Assembly: GCF_000173075.1 (NCBI RefSeq)
Contig: NZ_ABVL01000004.1
Span: forward strand, 62,001 to 126,000
Direction: 5' to 3'
Origin: Chthoniobacter flavus Ellin428
GTDB taxonomy: Bacteria > Verrucomicrobiota > Verrucomicrobiia > Chthoniobacterales > Chthoniobacteraceae
DNA length: 64,000 nt
Part shown: piece by piece, positions 18,091 to 27,022 of the stretch
Numbering within the stretch: position 1 is the first letter of the stretch
Layout of the letters: each line of letters begins with the position of its first letter
Position numbers and translations under genes: made by a program
Notes under the pieces: model-generated
What the model saw: the letters and a program-made list of their open reading frames with translations, nothing else
What the model was told of the DNA's origin: nothing
The model's database searches: none

Positions 18091-19065
18091 ATGCCTTCCT
18101 TCCTCAAGCTCTGTCTTTTCGCCTTTGCCGCGTGGGTGACGACCGCCTCCGCTTATGACCCATTGAAATTGCCCGCCGGCACTTTGCCGCCGCCGGTCGA
18201 CCTCACGGTCCATGATGCCGCGCGCAATCGCGATATCCCGCTACGCGTTCTCCTGCCGATGTCCTCGGCGCCCGCGCCAGTGGTGTTGTTCAGCCATGGT
18301 CTCGGAGGTTCGCGTGAAGGCAGTCCGTTCCTCGGCGAGCAATGGTCGGCGCGAGGCTGCGTCGTCGTGTATCTGCAACATGCGGGTAGCGATTCCGCCG
18401 TGTGGAAAGGCGTGGAAGCGGCGGACCGCATGGCTGCCTTGAAGAGCGCGGCTTCGCTGCAAAACTATGTGCTGCGGTTGCAGGACGTGCCGGCGGTGCT
18501 CGATCAGCTCACCGCCTGGAACAAGGAGACGGGGCATTCGCTCGCCGGGCGTCTGGATTTGAATCACGTCGGCATGTCGGGGCATTCCTTCGGCGCGCTG
18601 ACGACGCAGGGGGTGAGCGGGGAGACGTTGCCCACTGCCGGGAAGCGCTTTACCGATCCGCGCATTCGTGCCGCGATCGCCTTCAGCCCCGATGTGCCGG
18701 GCAAGGGCGACCCGAAGGCCGCCTTTGCCGAGGTCACCATCCCGTGGATGCTCATGACCGGCACGAAAGACGTCGCTCCCGTGGGTCACGCCACCGTGGA
18801 GTCGCGGCTGGCGGTTTATCCCGCCTTGCCTGCGGGCGACAAATACGAAGTGGTCCTCGAAAACGCCGAGCATTCCGTCTTCACCGATCGCCCGCTGCCC
18901 GGCGACCAGCAGCCGCGCAATCCTAATCATCACAAGGTGATCCTGGCCCTGAGCACGGCCTTTTGGGATGCCTATCTCAAAGGCGACGCCGAGGCCAAAG
19001 CCTGGCTGGCCGGCGACGGCCCCCGCCAGGTCATGGAATCCGGCGACCGTTGGCAGCGGAAATAG
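18091..19065 (+). CDS. Alpha/beta hydrolase, secreted (PAF-acetylhydrolase/cutinase-like group)
   Basis: 324 residues with a clear signal peptide (PSFLKLCLFAFAAWVTTASA). The oxyanion segment is VVLFSHGLGGSREG, the nucleophile is Ser in GMSGHSFGALTT, the acid is probably Asp in TGTKDVAP and the His lies in ENAEHSVF. The layout matches predicted dienelactone hydrolase/PAF-acetylhydrolase-like esterases of about 320 residues. Substrate unknown. It is divergent from the nuclease gene with about 170 bases between starts. Confidence 0.87.
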   Translation: MPSFLKLCLFAFAAWVTTASAYDPLKLPAGTLPPPVDLTVHDAARNRDIPLRVLLPMSSAPAPVVLFSHGLGGSREGSPFLGEQWSARGCVVVYLQHAGSDSAVWKGVEAADRMAALKSAASLQNYVLRLQDVPAVLDQLTAWNKETGHSLAGRLDLNHVGMSGHSFGALTTQGVSGETLPTAGKRFTDPRIRAAIAFSPDVPGKGDPKAAFAEVTIPWMLMTGTKDVAPVGHATVESRLAVYPALPAGDKYEVVLENAEHSVFTDRPLPGDQQPRNPNHHKVILALSTAFWDAYLKGDAEAKAWLAGDGPRQVMESGDRWQRK

Positions 19066-19122
19066 GCGAGCCGATCGGCGGCCGAAAGGTTTTGAAACAC
19101 AGAGGACGCGGAGACGCGGAGG

Positions 19123-19219
19123 GGGACAATCAGACAGGGAGACAGGGAGACAGGGAGACAGGGAGACAGGGAGACGTCCTGCCGGAGGATGTCTCATTGT
19201 CCGATTGTCTGATTGTCCC
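19123..19219. repeat. Intergenic hairpin with six octamer copies (AGACAGGG)
   Basis: The left arm (19123-19177) contains GGACAATC followed by about five to six tandem AGACAGGG octamers. The right arm (19188-19219) is GATGTCTCATTGTCCGATTG plus ATTGTCCC, pairing with the outer part of the left arm but with fewer repeat units, so the arms have unequal copy number. Confidence 0.85.
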
Positions 19220-19367
19220 ACGGCGCCACGGGGGCAACCCAGAACCAGAAACCCGAAACCCACCACGCCCCCCACCCCCGACCCCCGAATCGTCACCCGC
19301 CCCGTGTTGACACCGCCCGCTCCGCCCGCGATGCTGCGCCCCCCTTTTATCTGACGTGAATCCCATC

Positions 19368-21141
19368 ATGACCGACGCCCCTTATCAATGGATTGAATCG
19401 ACCTCCTGGGAACTGGAGTTCTTCGGTCTGCCCAATCGCATCCCGTGGCCGAGCAATGTCGACCCCAAGCTGGCCAGCAGCGACCCGTTCGAAATGAACC
19501 ATCTGCTCGACGCCGTCGAGTCGATGGGCGCCGATGCCCCGGAACCGTTTGGCCGTTTCCTCAAGGCCTCCGAGCACCTCGATGAATTCGGCGAAGCCGT
19601 GCAAAATTCCGAGATCGTGCGCGCCTACGAATTGTTGGAGAAGTTCGACGAACAATTTCCCGACACGGCGTTTGCACTCTACCACCGCGGCTCGCTGTCG
19701 CGGTTGGAAGGTGACGATGAAGGCGCGGTCGAACTCTTCGAGCAGGCGGCGGCGAAGGCCCCTCGCGGGGGTGGCCATTTGGAACAGCATCGGCGTGGTG
19801 AACGCCACGCAGGGCAAACGCGACGAAGCGGTGGCGGCGTTCAAAAAAGCGCTGGCGGTGTCTCCGCAGGATCGCACGGCGCTCGATGGCCTCGTGCAGA
19901 TGCGCGAGATGGTCAAGCTGCTCCGCAATGCCAAGGATCCGAATTCCGCCTTCTACATGGACCTGCCGACCTTCGGCCAGATGGCCATGCGCCAGGTGCA
20001 GCAGTTGGTCAACGATCCCGAGCAACTCCTGAACTACGGCGAGCAATTGCTGCGCGAAGGTTATGCGCCCGAGGCCGGCCTCGCGGCGATGCAGCGTGCG
20101 GTCGAGGCCCGGCCCGATGATGCCCGCGCGGTGATTGGCCTCACGATGGCCTATCGCACGCAGGGGAAGCTCGAGGAAGCGCGCGCGACGATCACGCCTT
20201 TCACCGAGAAACATCCGGAAGATCCGCGCGGATTCTTTTTCCTCGCCACCGTGTGCAATGCGCTGGGCGATGCCGAGGGCGAGCGCAAGGCGCTGGATCG
20301 CGTGCTCGAGCTCGACCCGAACGCGCAACAGCCGCTGGGCATCCGCTTTGGCCTGAACGACGCCGAGCACGACCCGGCCAAGGAATCCGAACTGGCTCGT
20401 TGGGCTGAGGAGCGGAAATCGTGGATGGCCTACATCCTGGCGAGCAACATCGCGCGCAAGCGCGGGGACGCGAAGGCCGCGCTGAAGTGGGCGGAAAAGT
20501 CCTACGAGATCGCACCGGAAAACGAAGACGTGGTCCTGCACCTCACCGCGGCGCTCGGCGAGGCGCGCGATTTCGAGAAGATGGTCCGGATCGTCAAGCC
20601 GCTCGTGGAGAGCGGGAAATACTCCAAGCGGCTCAACTGGAATTACGCCCAGGTGCTGCAACAGACCGGCCTCACCGATGACGCCATCCGCGTGCTGCGC
20701 GATGCGGCCCAGGGCGAAGTGCCGCCGGATTTCAAGGCCGCGGTGGTGCAGACGATCGAAGCGTGGTCCGGCGAACTGACCGGCTGCGGCGTGCGCCTCG
20801 AAGTGCATCAGGCTGGCTTCCTGCAACGTCCGGTGCTGCTCACCATCGATGGTGAAGAAGGCGGCATCGTGCTCGCCGCCGGTGCGAAGGTGCCGACGGC
20901 CGGCGGTTTCCCGTGGCGTTCCAAGGGGCCGGAAACGCGTATTCAACTCCAGCAAGGCGAGAGCGGCGGCAGCCTCGAGGTGCAGCCTTTGGGCGCCTTC
21001 GTCGTCAAGGGCATCGAGCCCGCCAATCCGATCGATTGCCACATCGTGGCCCAGCAGGACGGCAGCCTGCTCTTCCGCGCCCGGCAGGGCAACCGCAACC
21101 TCAAGGTCGGCTGGATGCCGTTGGGATTGGATAAGGCATAG
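19368..21141 (+). CDS. Tetratricopeptide repeat protein (one frameshift)
   Basis: About 590 residues when the two frames are joined. The first frame starts MTDAPYQWIESTSWELEF and runs to AAAKAPR. One extra G in a G run at about 19767-19771 shifts the frame, and the reading resumes GVAIWNSIGVV. TPR motifs cover roughly residues 85-440 (for example ARAVIGLTMAYRTQGKLEEA and VCNALGDAEGERKALDRVLE). The C-terminal 120 residues form a separate beta-rich domain (VLLTIDGEEGGIVLAAGAKV, LEVQPLGAFVVKGIEPAN). No signal peptide, so probably cytoplasmic. It may be a scaffold; partner unknown. Confidence 0.82.
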
Positions 21142-21298
21142 TGACGGAGGAGGAGTGATGGAAGCCGCCCTTTGGAATTACCGGCGCGGCAGCGTGACGA
21201 GCCGCTTCGTCATTCGTCATTAGTAATTCGTCATTTCCCGGCCTCGATAGACCATTGACAACCCGCGTCCCTCCCGCCACCTTCCCAGCCCTTTTCCG

Positions 21299-22519
21299 AT
21301 GAGCCTCATCGTCCAGAAATACGGCGGCACGTCCGTCGGCAATCCCGAACGCATCCTGAATGTCGCCAAGCGCGTCATCGCCACGCAGGAGGCGGGGCAC
21401 GATGTTGTCGTCGTCGTCTCGGCGATGAGCGGCGTGACCGATGGCCTCATCAAGCTGGCCAGACAATGCTCCAGCAACCCGACGGAACGGGAGATGGACG
21501 TACTCCTCGCGACGGGTGAGCAGACGACGATCGCGCTCACCGCCATGGCCATCAATGGCCTCGGCAAGAAGGCGGTGTCGCTCACCGGTGCGCAGGCGGG
21601 TATCATCACCGATGGGGTGCACACCAAGGCGAAGATCGCCAACATTACGCCGAAGCAGATTCACGCGCACCTGAAGAACGGCAACATCGTCATCGTCGCC
21701 GGTTTCCAGGGTGAGACGACGGATGGCCGCATCACCACGCTCGGGCGCGGCGGCAGCGATCTCACAGCCATCGCCATCGCGGCGGCGATCAAGGCGGACA
21801 TTTGCCAGATTTATACCGACGTCGACGGCGTCTACACTTGCGACCCGCGAGTCGTGCCGACGGCGCGTAAGATCGACGAGATCAGCTATGAGGAAATGCT
21901 CGAGATGGCGTCGAGCGGCTCGAAGGTCATGCAGTCACGCTCGGTGGAGTTCGCCAAGAAGTTCGGCGTCATCTTCGAGGTGCGCAGCAGCTTTAACAAC
22001 AATCCGGGAACCATCGTCAAAGAGGAGACCAAGAATATGGAAAACGTCGTCGTCCGTGGCGTCTCAATCGAAAAGAATCAAGCCAAGGTCACCATCCGCC
22101 AGGTGCCTGATCGGCCCGGCACTGCGGCCAAGATTTTCAGCGCCCTCGCCGGTGCGAACCTCAGCGTGGACATGATCGTCCAGAGCGACAGCGTGGGTGA
22201 TACGAACGACATTTCGTTCACCCTCAACAAGGATGATCTCACGAAGACCAAGAAGTCGATGGAGAGCGTGATGAAGGAGATCGGCGCCAAGGAGATGACC
22301 ACCGAGGAAGGCATCGCCAAGCTCAGCATCGTGGGCATCGGCATGCGTTCGCACAGCGGTGTGGCGGCGAAGTTGTTCGAAGCGATGGCTGCGGGTGGCA
22401 TCAATATCCAGATGATCTCGACCAGCGAGATCAAGACCGCGGTGATCATCGACGAGACGAAGATCAATGAAGCCGCCGTCCTCGCGCACGACGCGTTCGG
22501 CTTGAGCGGCAAGGTGTAG
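21299..22519 (+). CDS. lysC: Aspartate kinase
   Basis: 406 residues, the LysC/Ask type with two C-terminal ACT domains. It phosphorylates aspartate as the first step to lysine, threonine and methionine. QKYGGTSVGNPERI at the N-terminus binds ATP and aspartate, TLGRGGSDLTA and YTDVDGVYTCDPR are the kinase signatures, and the ACT pair (about 265-406) starts ATIRQVPDRPGTAAKIF in form. It is separate from hom-thrC. A TTGACA sits 39 bases before the start at 21255, without a convincing -10 box. The product probably feeds hom. Confidence 0.96.
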   Translation: MSLIVQKYGGTSVGNPERILNVAKRVIATQEAGHDVVVVVSAMSGVTDGLIKLARQCSSNPTEREMDVLLATGEQTTIALTAMAINGLGKKAVSLTGAQAGIITDGVHTKAKIANITPKQIHAHLKNGNIVIVAGFQGETTDGRITTLGRGGSDLTAIAIAAAIKADICQIYTDVDGVYTCDPRVVPTARKIDEISYEEMLEMASSGSKVMQSRSVEFAKKFGVIFEVRSSFNNNPGTIVKEETKNMENVVVRGVSIEKNQAKVTIRQVPDRPGTAAKIFSALAGANLSVDMIVQSDSVGDTNDISFTLNKDDLTKTKKSMESVMKEIGAKEMTTEEGIAKLSIVGIGMRSHSGVAAKLFEAMAAGGINIQMISTSEIKTAVIIDETKINEAAVLAHDAFGLSGKV

Positions 22520-22521
22520 GT

Positions 22522-22594
22522 TCGAAGATCGGGTCTGGCAGATTGGAGATCGGAATTCGGAGTTCGATCTGCCATCTCCGAGACCCGATCTTCG
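22522..22594. repeat. Intergenic hairpin with TCGAAGATCGGGTC arms
   Basis: Left arm TCGAAGATCGGGTCTGGCAG and right arm ending GAGACCCGATCTTCGA are inverted copies, and the inner part contains GGAGATCGGAATTCGGAGTTC, again a tandem of related words. It begins two bases after the lysC stop. Confidence 0.8.
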
Positions 22595-22646
22595 ATTTGC
22601 GTTCTCCCCCTGCGAGGGCGAGCTTCAAGGAGAAAGCTCCCCGGTG

Positions 22647-24126
22647 ATGAAAACGCTCCCGATGTTCCTCAACGGCACGTGGGTCGAGGCCCAGGAAGGC
22701 CACACGCGCGAAATTCTCAATCCCGCGAACAATGAGTTGCTCGCGGTAGTAACCGATGGCGGCGAGCACGACGCCGAACTCGCCATCGGCCATGCGCGCA
22801 AGGCCTTCGACACCGGCCCGTGGCCGAAGATGCGCGCCCCCGAGCGCGCCAGTTATCTCTTCAAGCTTGCCGACCTCATTGACGGGCTGGCCGAAGACCT
22901 CGCCAGGCTGGAAACGCGCAACAACGGCAAGCCGCTGCGCGAGGCGAAGTTCGACGTCGCCGATGCCGCCGCGTGCTTCCGTTACTACGCGGGCCTCATT
23001 ACCAAGCCGCTCGGACAGACCTACGAAGTGGGCGACCCGACGATCCAGTCCATGGTCGTTCGCGAACCGATCGGCGTGTGCGGACAGATCATCCCGTGGA
23101 ATTATCCGCTGCTCATGGGCCGCTTGGAAGCTCGCGCCCGGCCTTGCCGCCGGCAATTGCTGCATCCTCAAACCCGCGGAGACGACACCACTCACCGCGA
23201 TCGAGCTCCTCAAGCTCATCGCCGAGGCTGGCTTCCCGCCCGGCGCCGCGCAACTCCTGCTGGGACCCGGACCGACCGCCGGTCACGCGCTCGCGGCGAA
23301 CAGCCACGTCGACAAGATTGCCTTCACCGGTGGCACGGTCACCGGCCGGAAGATCATGGCCGCGGCCACCGGCAATATCAAAAAGGTCACCTTGGAGCTC
23401 GGTGGCAAATCGCCCTGCATCGTCTTCGCCGATGCCGATTTCGACGTCGCGCTGGAGTACGCGATGTTCGCCATCTTCGCCGGACAAGGCGAAGTGTGCA
23501 GCGCTGGCTCGCGGCTGATTTTGGAAAGGAAGATTGCTGACAAGTTCCTTTCGCGAATGGCCGAGGCGAGTTCGAAGATCGTCGTCGGCGATGGGCTCGA
23601 TCCGAAAACCGAGATGGGCCCGCTCATTACCCGCCAGCACATGGAGAAAGTGCTGCACTACATCGACCTCGGTCGCCGCGAAGGCGCGCGGACCATCTGC
23701 GGCGGCTCGCGCCTCACCAATGGCGTGATGGAAAAGGGCAATTTCGTCGCGCCTACGGTCTTCGTCGACACGCAGCCGGGCATGAAGATCGTCCGCGAAG
23801 AAATCTTCGGCCCGGTGCAAGTTGTGCAGCTTTTCGACACTGAGGAGGAAGCGCTGCATCTCGCGAATGACACCATCTACGGCCTCGCCGGGGGCGTCTT
23901 CACCGGCGACCAAGGCAAGGGCCTGCGCGTGCTCCGCGGTCTGCGCGCCGGCATCACCTGGCTCAATACCTATCACCCGACTTTCAACGAAGCGCCGTGG
24001 GGCGGCTACAAGCAGAGCGGCATCGGGCGCGAGCTCGGCACCTTCGGCCTCGACGCCTATCTGGAGACGAAACAAATCAATATCAACCTTGTTCCGCAGA
24101 GACTGAATTGGTTCAGTGGCGTCTAG
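22647..24126 (+). CDS. Aldehyde dehydrogenase (betaine/aminobutyraldehyde dehydrogenase-like; one frameshift)
   Basis: About 492 residues after removing one extra G near 23119, where LLM must continue as AAWKLAP. It oxidises an aldehyde with NAD+. Cofactor contacts are in [23 protein letters not shown] and [11 protein letters not shown]. The general base is Glu in [10 protein letters not shown] and the nucleophile is Cys in [11 protein letters not shown]. Closest by pattern to betaine-aldehyde/gamma-aminobutyraldehyde dehydrogenases. A PotA-like ATPase follows by eight bases, which fits putrescine or betaine use, but substrate choice is inference. Confidence 0.88.
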
Positions 24127-24133
24127 CCGCCGC

Positions 24134-25219
24134 ATGGACCACATGGTCGAACTCAGAAAAGTCACCAAGCGATTTGGCGGTTTCACCGCTGTCGATGAGG
24201 TCGATCTCACGATCAAACAAGGCGAGTTCCTCACGCTCCTCGGCCCCTCCGGTTGCGGCAAGACCACGGTGCTGCGTATGGTCTCCGGCTTCGAGACGCC
24301 GAGCGAAGGCAGCGTTTGGCTGGCGGGAGAGGATGTCACCGATCTGCCGCCCTATCGGCGCGATGTGAACCAGGTGTTTCAAAGTTACGCGCTCTTCCCG
24401 CATCTCACTGTGCAGGACAACATCAGCTTCGGCCTGCGCATGCGGAAGCTGTCGAAAGCCGAGGTCGCCGAGCGGGTGCGCAACGTCATCGAACTCGTCT
24501 CGCTTTCCGGCATGGAAAAGCGCAAGCCGAGCCAGCTCTCCGGCGGCCAGCGTCAGCGGGTGGCGCTCGCCCGCGCCATTGTCTGCCAGCCGAAGGTGTT
24601 GTTGCTCGATGAACCGCTCTCCGCGCTCGATGCCAAGCTGCGGCACGCGATGCAAATCGAGCTCAAGCGGTTGCAGAAAAAGCTCGGGATCACGTTCGTC
24701 TTCGTCACCCACGACCAAGAGGAAGCGCTCACCATGTCCGACCGCATCGCCGTGGTGAACAAAGGCCGCATCGAGCAGATCGGCGATTGCGCGGATATCT
24801 ATCACTCCCCGCAGACCAGCTTCGTCGCCAATTTCATCGGCCCAGGCCAATATTCTCGCTGCCAAGGTAACCGCGCATGAGGAACACGCCAGCCCGCCTG
24901 CGCCTCGCCCCGGATGTGCACGTGTGCATTCCGCGACTGGTCGGCATTCCCGGCGTGACTGAACTGGTCGTCTCCATCCGTCCGGAGAAGATTCACCTGC
25001 AAAAAACGAAACCAGCGGGGGGACAACGTCTTCGAAGCGGAGGTTGACGAAGAGATTTTTAAAGGCTCCATCGACGAGTTGTCGCTGAAACTCCCCAGTG
25101 GTCTCACCCTCACTGCCATCTGTGCCAATGAAAGCGCGACGCAGGAGACCTTTCACAAAGGCGAGAAGGTGTGGTGCTCGCTGCACGCCGATGACATCGT
25201 CATCGTCCGCCCGGAGTGA
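24134..25219 (+). CDS. potA: PotA-like spermidine/putrescine ABC transporter ATP-binding protein (three frameshifts near the C-terminus)
   Basis: The ATPase part is intact: Walker [11 protein letters not shown]-loop [12 protein letters not shown], signature [14 protein letters not shown], Walker [15 protein letters not shown] and switch FVTHDQEEA. The regulatory TOBE region is split over frames by extra bases near 24844, 24885 and 25020. Read across frames it gives [48 protein letters not shown] and [13 protein letters not shown], ending at 25219. Full length is about 360 residues, normal for PotA. No permease or binding protein follows in the window, so it is either an orphan or shared with a distant locus. 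Confidence 0.86.
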
Positions 25220-25244
25220 GGCGCTCTTTCCTCGATGTGGCAGT

Positions 25245-25343
25245 GATCAGTAATCAGTAATCCGTAATCGGTAATCAGTAATCAGTAATCAGTAATGCGG
25301 TCGGCTTTCCTCACTGATTACTAAATACTAATCACTGATTACT
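25245..25343. repeat. Intergenic hairpin of heptamer words (AATCAGT)
   Basis: The left arm (25245-25296) is about seven tandem heptamers AATCAGT with small variants. The right arm (25313-25343) is the inverted form ACTGATTAC-TAAATACTAATC-ACTGATTACT. The right arm runs into the 3' end of the VOC gene and provides its last codons. Confidence 0.88.
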
Positions 25344-25739
25344 TCCCTCCCCGGGAAGCGGCAACTGATTCGCAATCTCGATGAGATTCCCGTCTGGGTC
25401 GCGAATGTAGATCGACTCGATCGGGCCTTGGGCGCCAGTGCGTTCGATCGGTCCTTCGAGAATATCGACCCCGCAATTTTCCATGTGCTTCATCACGCGG
25501 GCCAGTGGCTCGGCGGTCAGAAAGCAGACGTCTGCCGAACCGGGTTTCGGATGCAGCGCCTTCGGCTCAAATTCACGACCAGCCTCGTGCAGGTTGATCT
25601 TCTGCGTGCCGAAGGCCAGTGCCTTGCGATTCTCGCCGAAGGTGACTTCCTCCATGCCGAGCACGCGGGTGTAGAAAGCGATCGTTTCACCCAGGTCGCG
25701 CACCGTGAGGACGAGATGGTCGATTTGATCGAGACGCAT
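25332..25739 (-). CDS. VOC family (glyoxalase/bleomycin resistance/dioxygenase fold) protein
   Basis: 135 residues, a single VOC domain pair. LDQIDHLVLTVRDLGETIAFY begins the first beta-alpha-beta unit with metal ligand His, and SIYIRDPDGNLIEI near the end supplies the Glu ligand. This pattern matches small virulence-type VOC proteins. The last three residues (SNQ) and the stop are encoded by the AATCAGT repeat hairpin, so the repeat was placed at or replaced the original end. The downstream gene on this strand is potA in the opposite orientation. Confidence 0.87.
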   Translation of the reverse strand: MRLDQIDHLVLTVRDLGETIAFYTRVLGMEEVTFGENRKALAFGTQKINLHEAGREFEPKALHPKPGSADVCFLTAEPLARVMKHMENCGVDILEGPIERTGAQGPIESIYIRDPDGNLIEIANQLPLPGEGSNQ

Positions 25740-25755
25740 GGGAGGCAGAAGAAAG

Positions 25756-26146
25756 TCAGTGCGGGAGCGGCGCTTTGACGCCCTCGCTCGAGACGTGCAC
25801 CATGATCACGCTGGTGCTGAAGACCGTCGCGTGTGTGCGCGCGTCGTGGCACCACACGTCCACCGTGCAGGAGGTCGTGCCGATTTGGGCGACGCGGCCG
25901 TAGATGCGCACGATGTCACCATTGTGCACCGGCGACTTGAAATCGAACGCCTCCACCGCGGCGGGTGACGAAGGAAGCCTTGGGAAAAGTCAGCGTTGCC
26001 GCCGTGCTGGCCAGGTCATCTGCCCATTCGAGCATGTAGCCGCCGTACAGTGAGCCGCGCGGATTGAGATATTCCGGGCGGATCAACGTGGTGCGTTCGT
26101 AGACGGGGAAGGCGCCGGCCTGGCTATGCGTTTGCGAATTCTCCAC
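25756..26146 (-). CDS. Hotdog-fold acyl-CoA thioesterase domain, in frame with rpiB (one frameshift)
   Basis: The domain begins right after RpiB and reads ERTTLIRPEYLNPRGSLYGG, the N-terminal motif of YciA/BACH-type acyl-CoA thioesterases. One extra C near 25963 separates SFVTR from AVEAFDFKSPVHNGD. It continues VQ-like TTSCTVDVWCHDART and ends at 25756. No stop and no ATG separates it from RpiB in the observed frame; a GTG at 26146 is the only plausible internal start. It may be the C-terminal half of a fusion protein or a gene whose border was blurred by sequence errors. It hydrolyses acyl-CoA; substrate unknown. Confidence 0.75.
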
Positions 26147-26572
26147 GGCGGCGATGCCATTCAATCGCGCCACGTGCCGGCCCCCTTCGAATTCCGTGTT
26201 CAGCCAGGTTTTCACGATCTCGAGCGCCAGCTCCCCGGGAATGGTGCGCTGGCCGATGGCGATGCAGTTGGCGTCATTGTGCAGTTTGGCCCAACGGGCG
26301 GTATCGAGGCTGAAGCACAGCGCGCAGCGGATGCCGCGCACTTTGTTCGCGGTGATCTGTTCGCCATTGCCCGACCCGCCAAGGACGATGCCGCGCTCGC
26401 ATTCGCCGCTGGCCACCGCTTGCGCCGTGGGAGCGATGTAAAGCGGGTAGTCGACTGGATCGGCGGAGTGCGTGCCGAAGTCGCGCACCTCGTGACCCAG
26501 CGTGGTCAGCAGTTCGATGATTTTGCCTTTGTACTCAAAACCCGCATGATCGGAACCGATGGCGATTTTCAT
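26144..26572 (-). CDS. rpiB: Ribose 5-phosphate isomerase B
   Basis: About 143 residues from the ATG at 26572 to the family's usual end (EGGRHVARLNGIAAVE). It interconverts ribose 5-phosphate and ribulose 5-phosphate in the pentose phosphate pathway. KIAIGSDHAGFEYK is the N-terminal phosphate site, ERGIVLGGSGNGEQI is the active-site loop and LHNDANCIAIGQR the phosphate-binding segment. The loop has Ser-Gly-Asn-Gly-Glu instead of the Cys-containing Gly-Thr-Gly-Ile-Gly form, which suggests the Glu-dependent type. The frame continues without stop into a thioesterase domain. Confidence 0.9.
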
Positions 26573-26610
26573 GAGCAAATTCTGCGCGACGATCGAACGA
26601 TGCGCGAGAA

Positions 26611-26678
26611 GGAATGTTGCGCGCGGAGGAATGTTGCGCGCGGAGGAATGTGACGCGCGGAGGAATGTGACGCGTCGA
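26611..26678. repeat. Four tandem copies of a 17-bp unit
   Basis: GGAATGTTGCGCGCGGA (26611-26627) is followed by an identical copy (26628-26644) and two variants with GTGACGCG in place of GTTGCGCG (26645-26661, 26662-26678). It lies 39 bases upstream of rpiB and next to the REP-like region. Confidence 0.85.
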
Positions 26679-26695
26679 TCAGCGCTTGTGTTTTT

Positions 26696-26787
26696 GTGCG
26701 GCGCTGCTGCGCCGCTTCCGGGGTGATTCTCTTCGAGGATAGAGTCTTGCAGAAAGCGCGAAGCGCCCCAAAAAGCATGTCATCCTT
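26696..26787. repeat. REP-like palindrome and adjoining inverted-repeat segment left of IS110
   Basis: GTGCGGCGCTGCTGCGCCGC (26696-26715) is the palindromic core shared with 28335-28373, 38726-38764 and 38886-38923. Further right, 26752-26787 (GAAAGCGCGAAGCGCC through GTCATCCTT) is the approximate inverse of 28243-28276. Together with those copies they form nested inverted repeats around the IS110 gene. Confidence 0.75.
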
Positions 26788-26967
26788 GAGCGGAGTGCTC
26801 CGGTGGTAAAGAGGGCGGAGCACGTAGTTGAAGGATCTCCAATATCCGCGGGCGAAGGTGGTGGAAAGATGAACGCTTGGTGACACGCAAAATGGTGGAG
26901 GCTCCGCGCGAAAACCACGGAGACTGGAGGTCCTTCGACTCCGCCCATGCTTCCCCGCTCCGCTCAG
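26779..26967. repeat. Inverted pair of GTCATCC-type elements
   Basis: Copy 26779-26854 (GTCATCCTTGAGCGGAG ... GTTGAAGGATCTCC) and the inverted copy 26901-26967 (GGAGGTCCTTCGACTCCGCC ... GCTCCGCTCAG) face each other across about 45 bases. The element also occurs at 13431-13504. No gene is present in 26573-27022. Confidence 0.7.
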
Positions 26968-27022
26968 CAACTGTGTTTTTTTAGTGGGATTTTTGTGGGT
27001 GGGGTGGAGGGAAAGATGAGGT

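Noticed and set aside
19133..19174. Tandem octamers considered as a CRISPR array
   Set aside because: No spacers between units and unit length far too short; part of a word-repeat hairpin.
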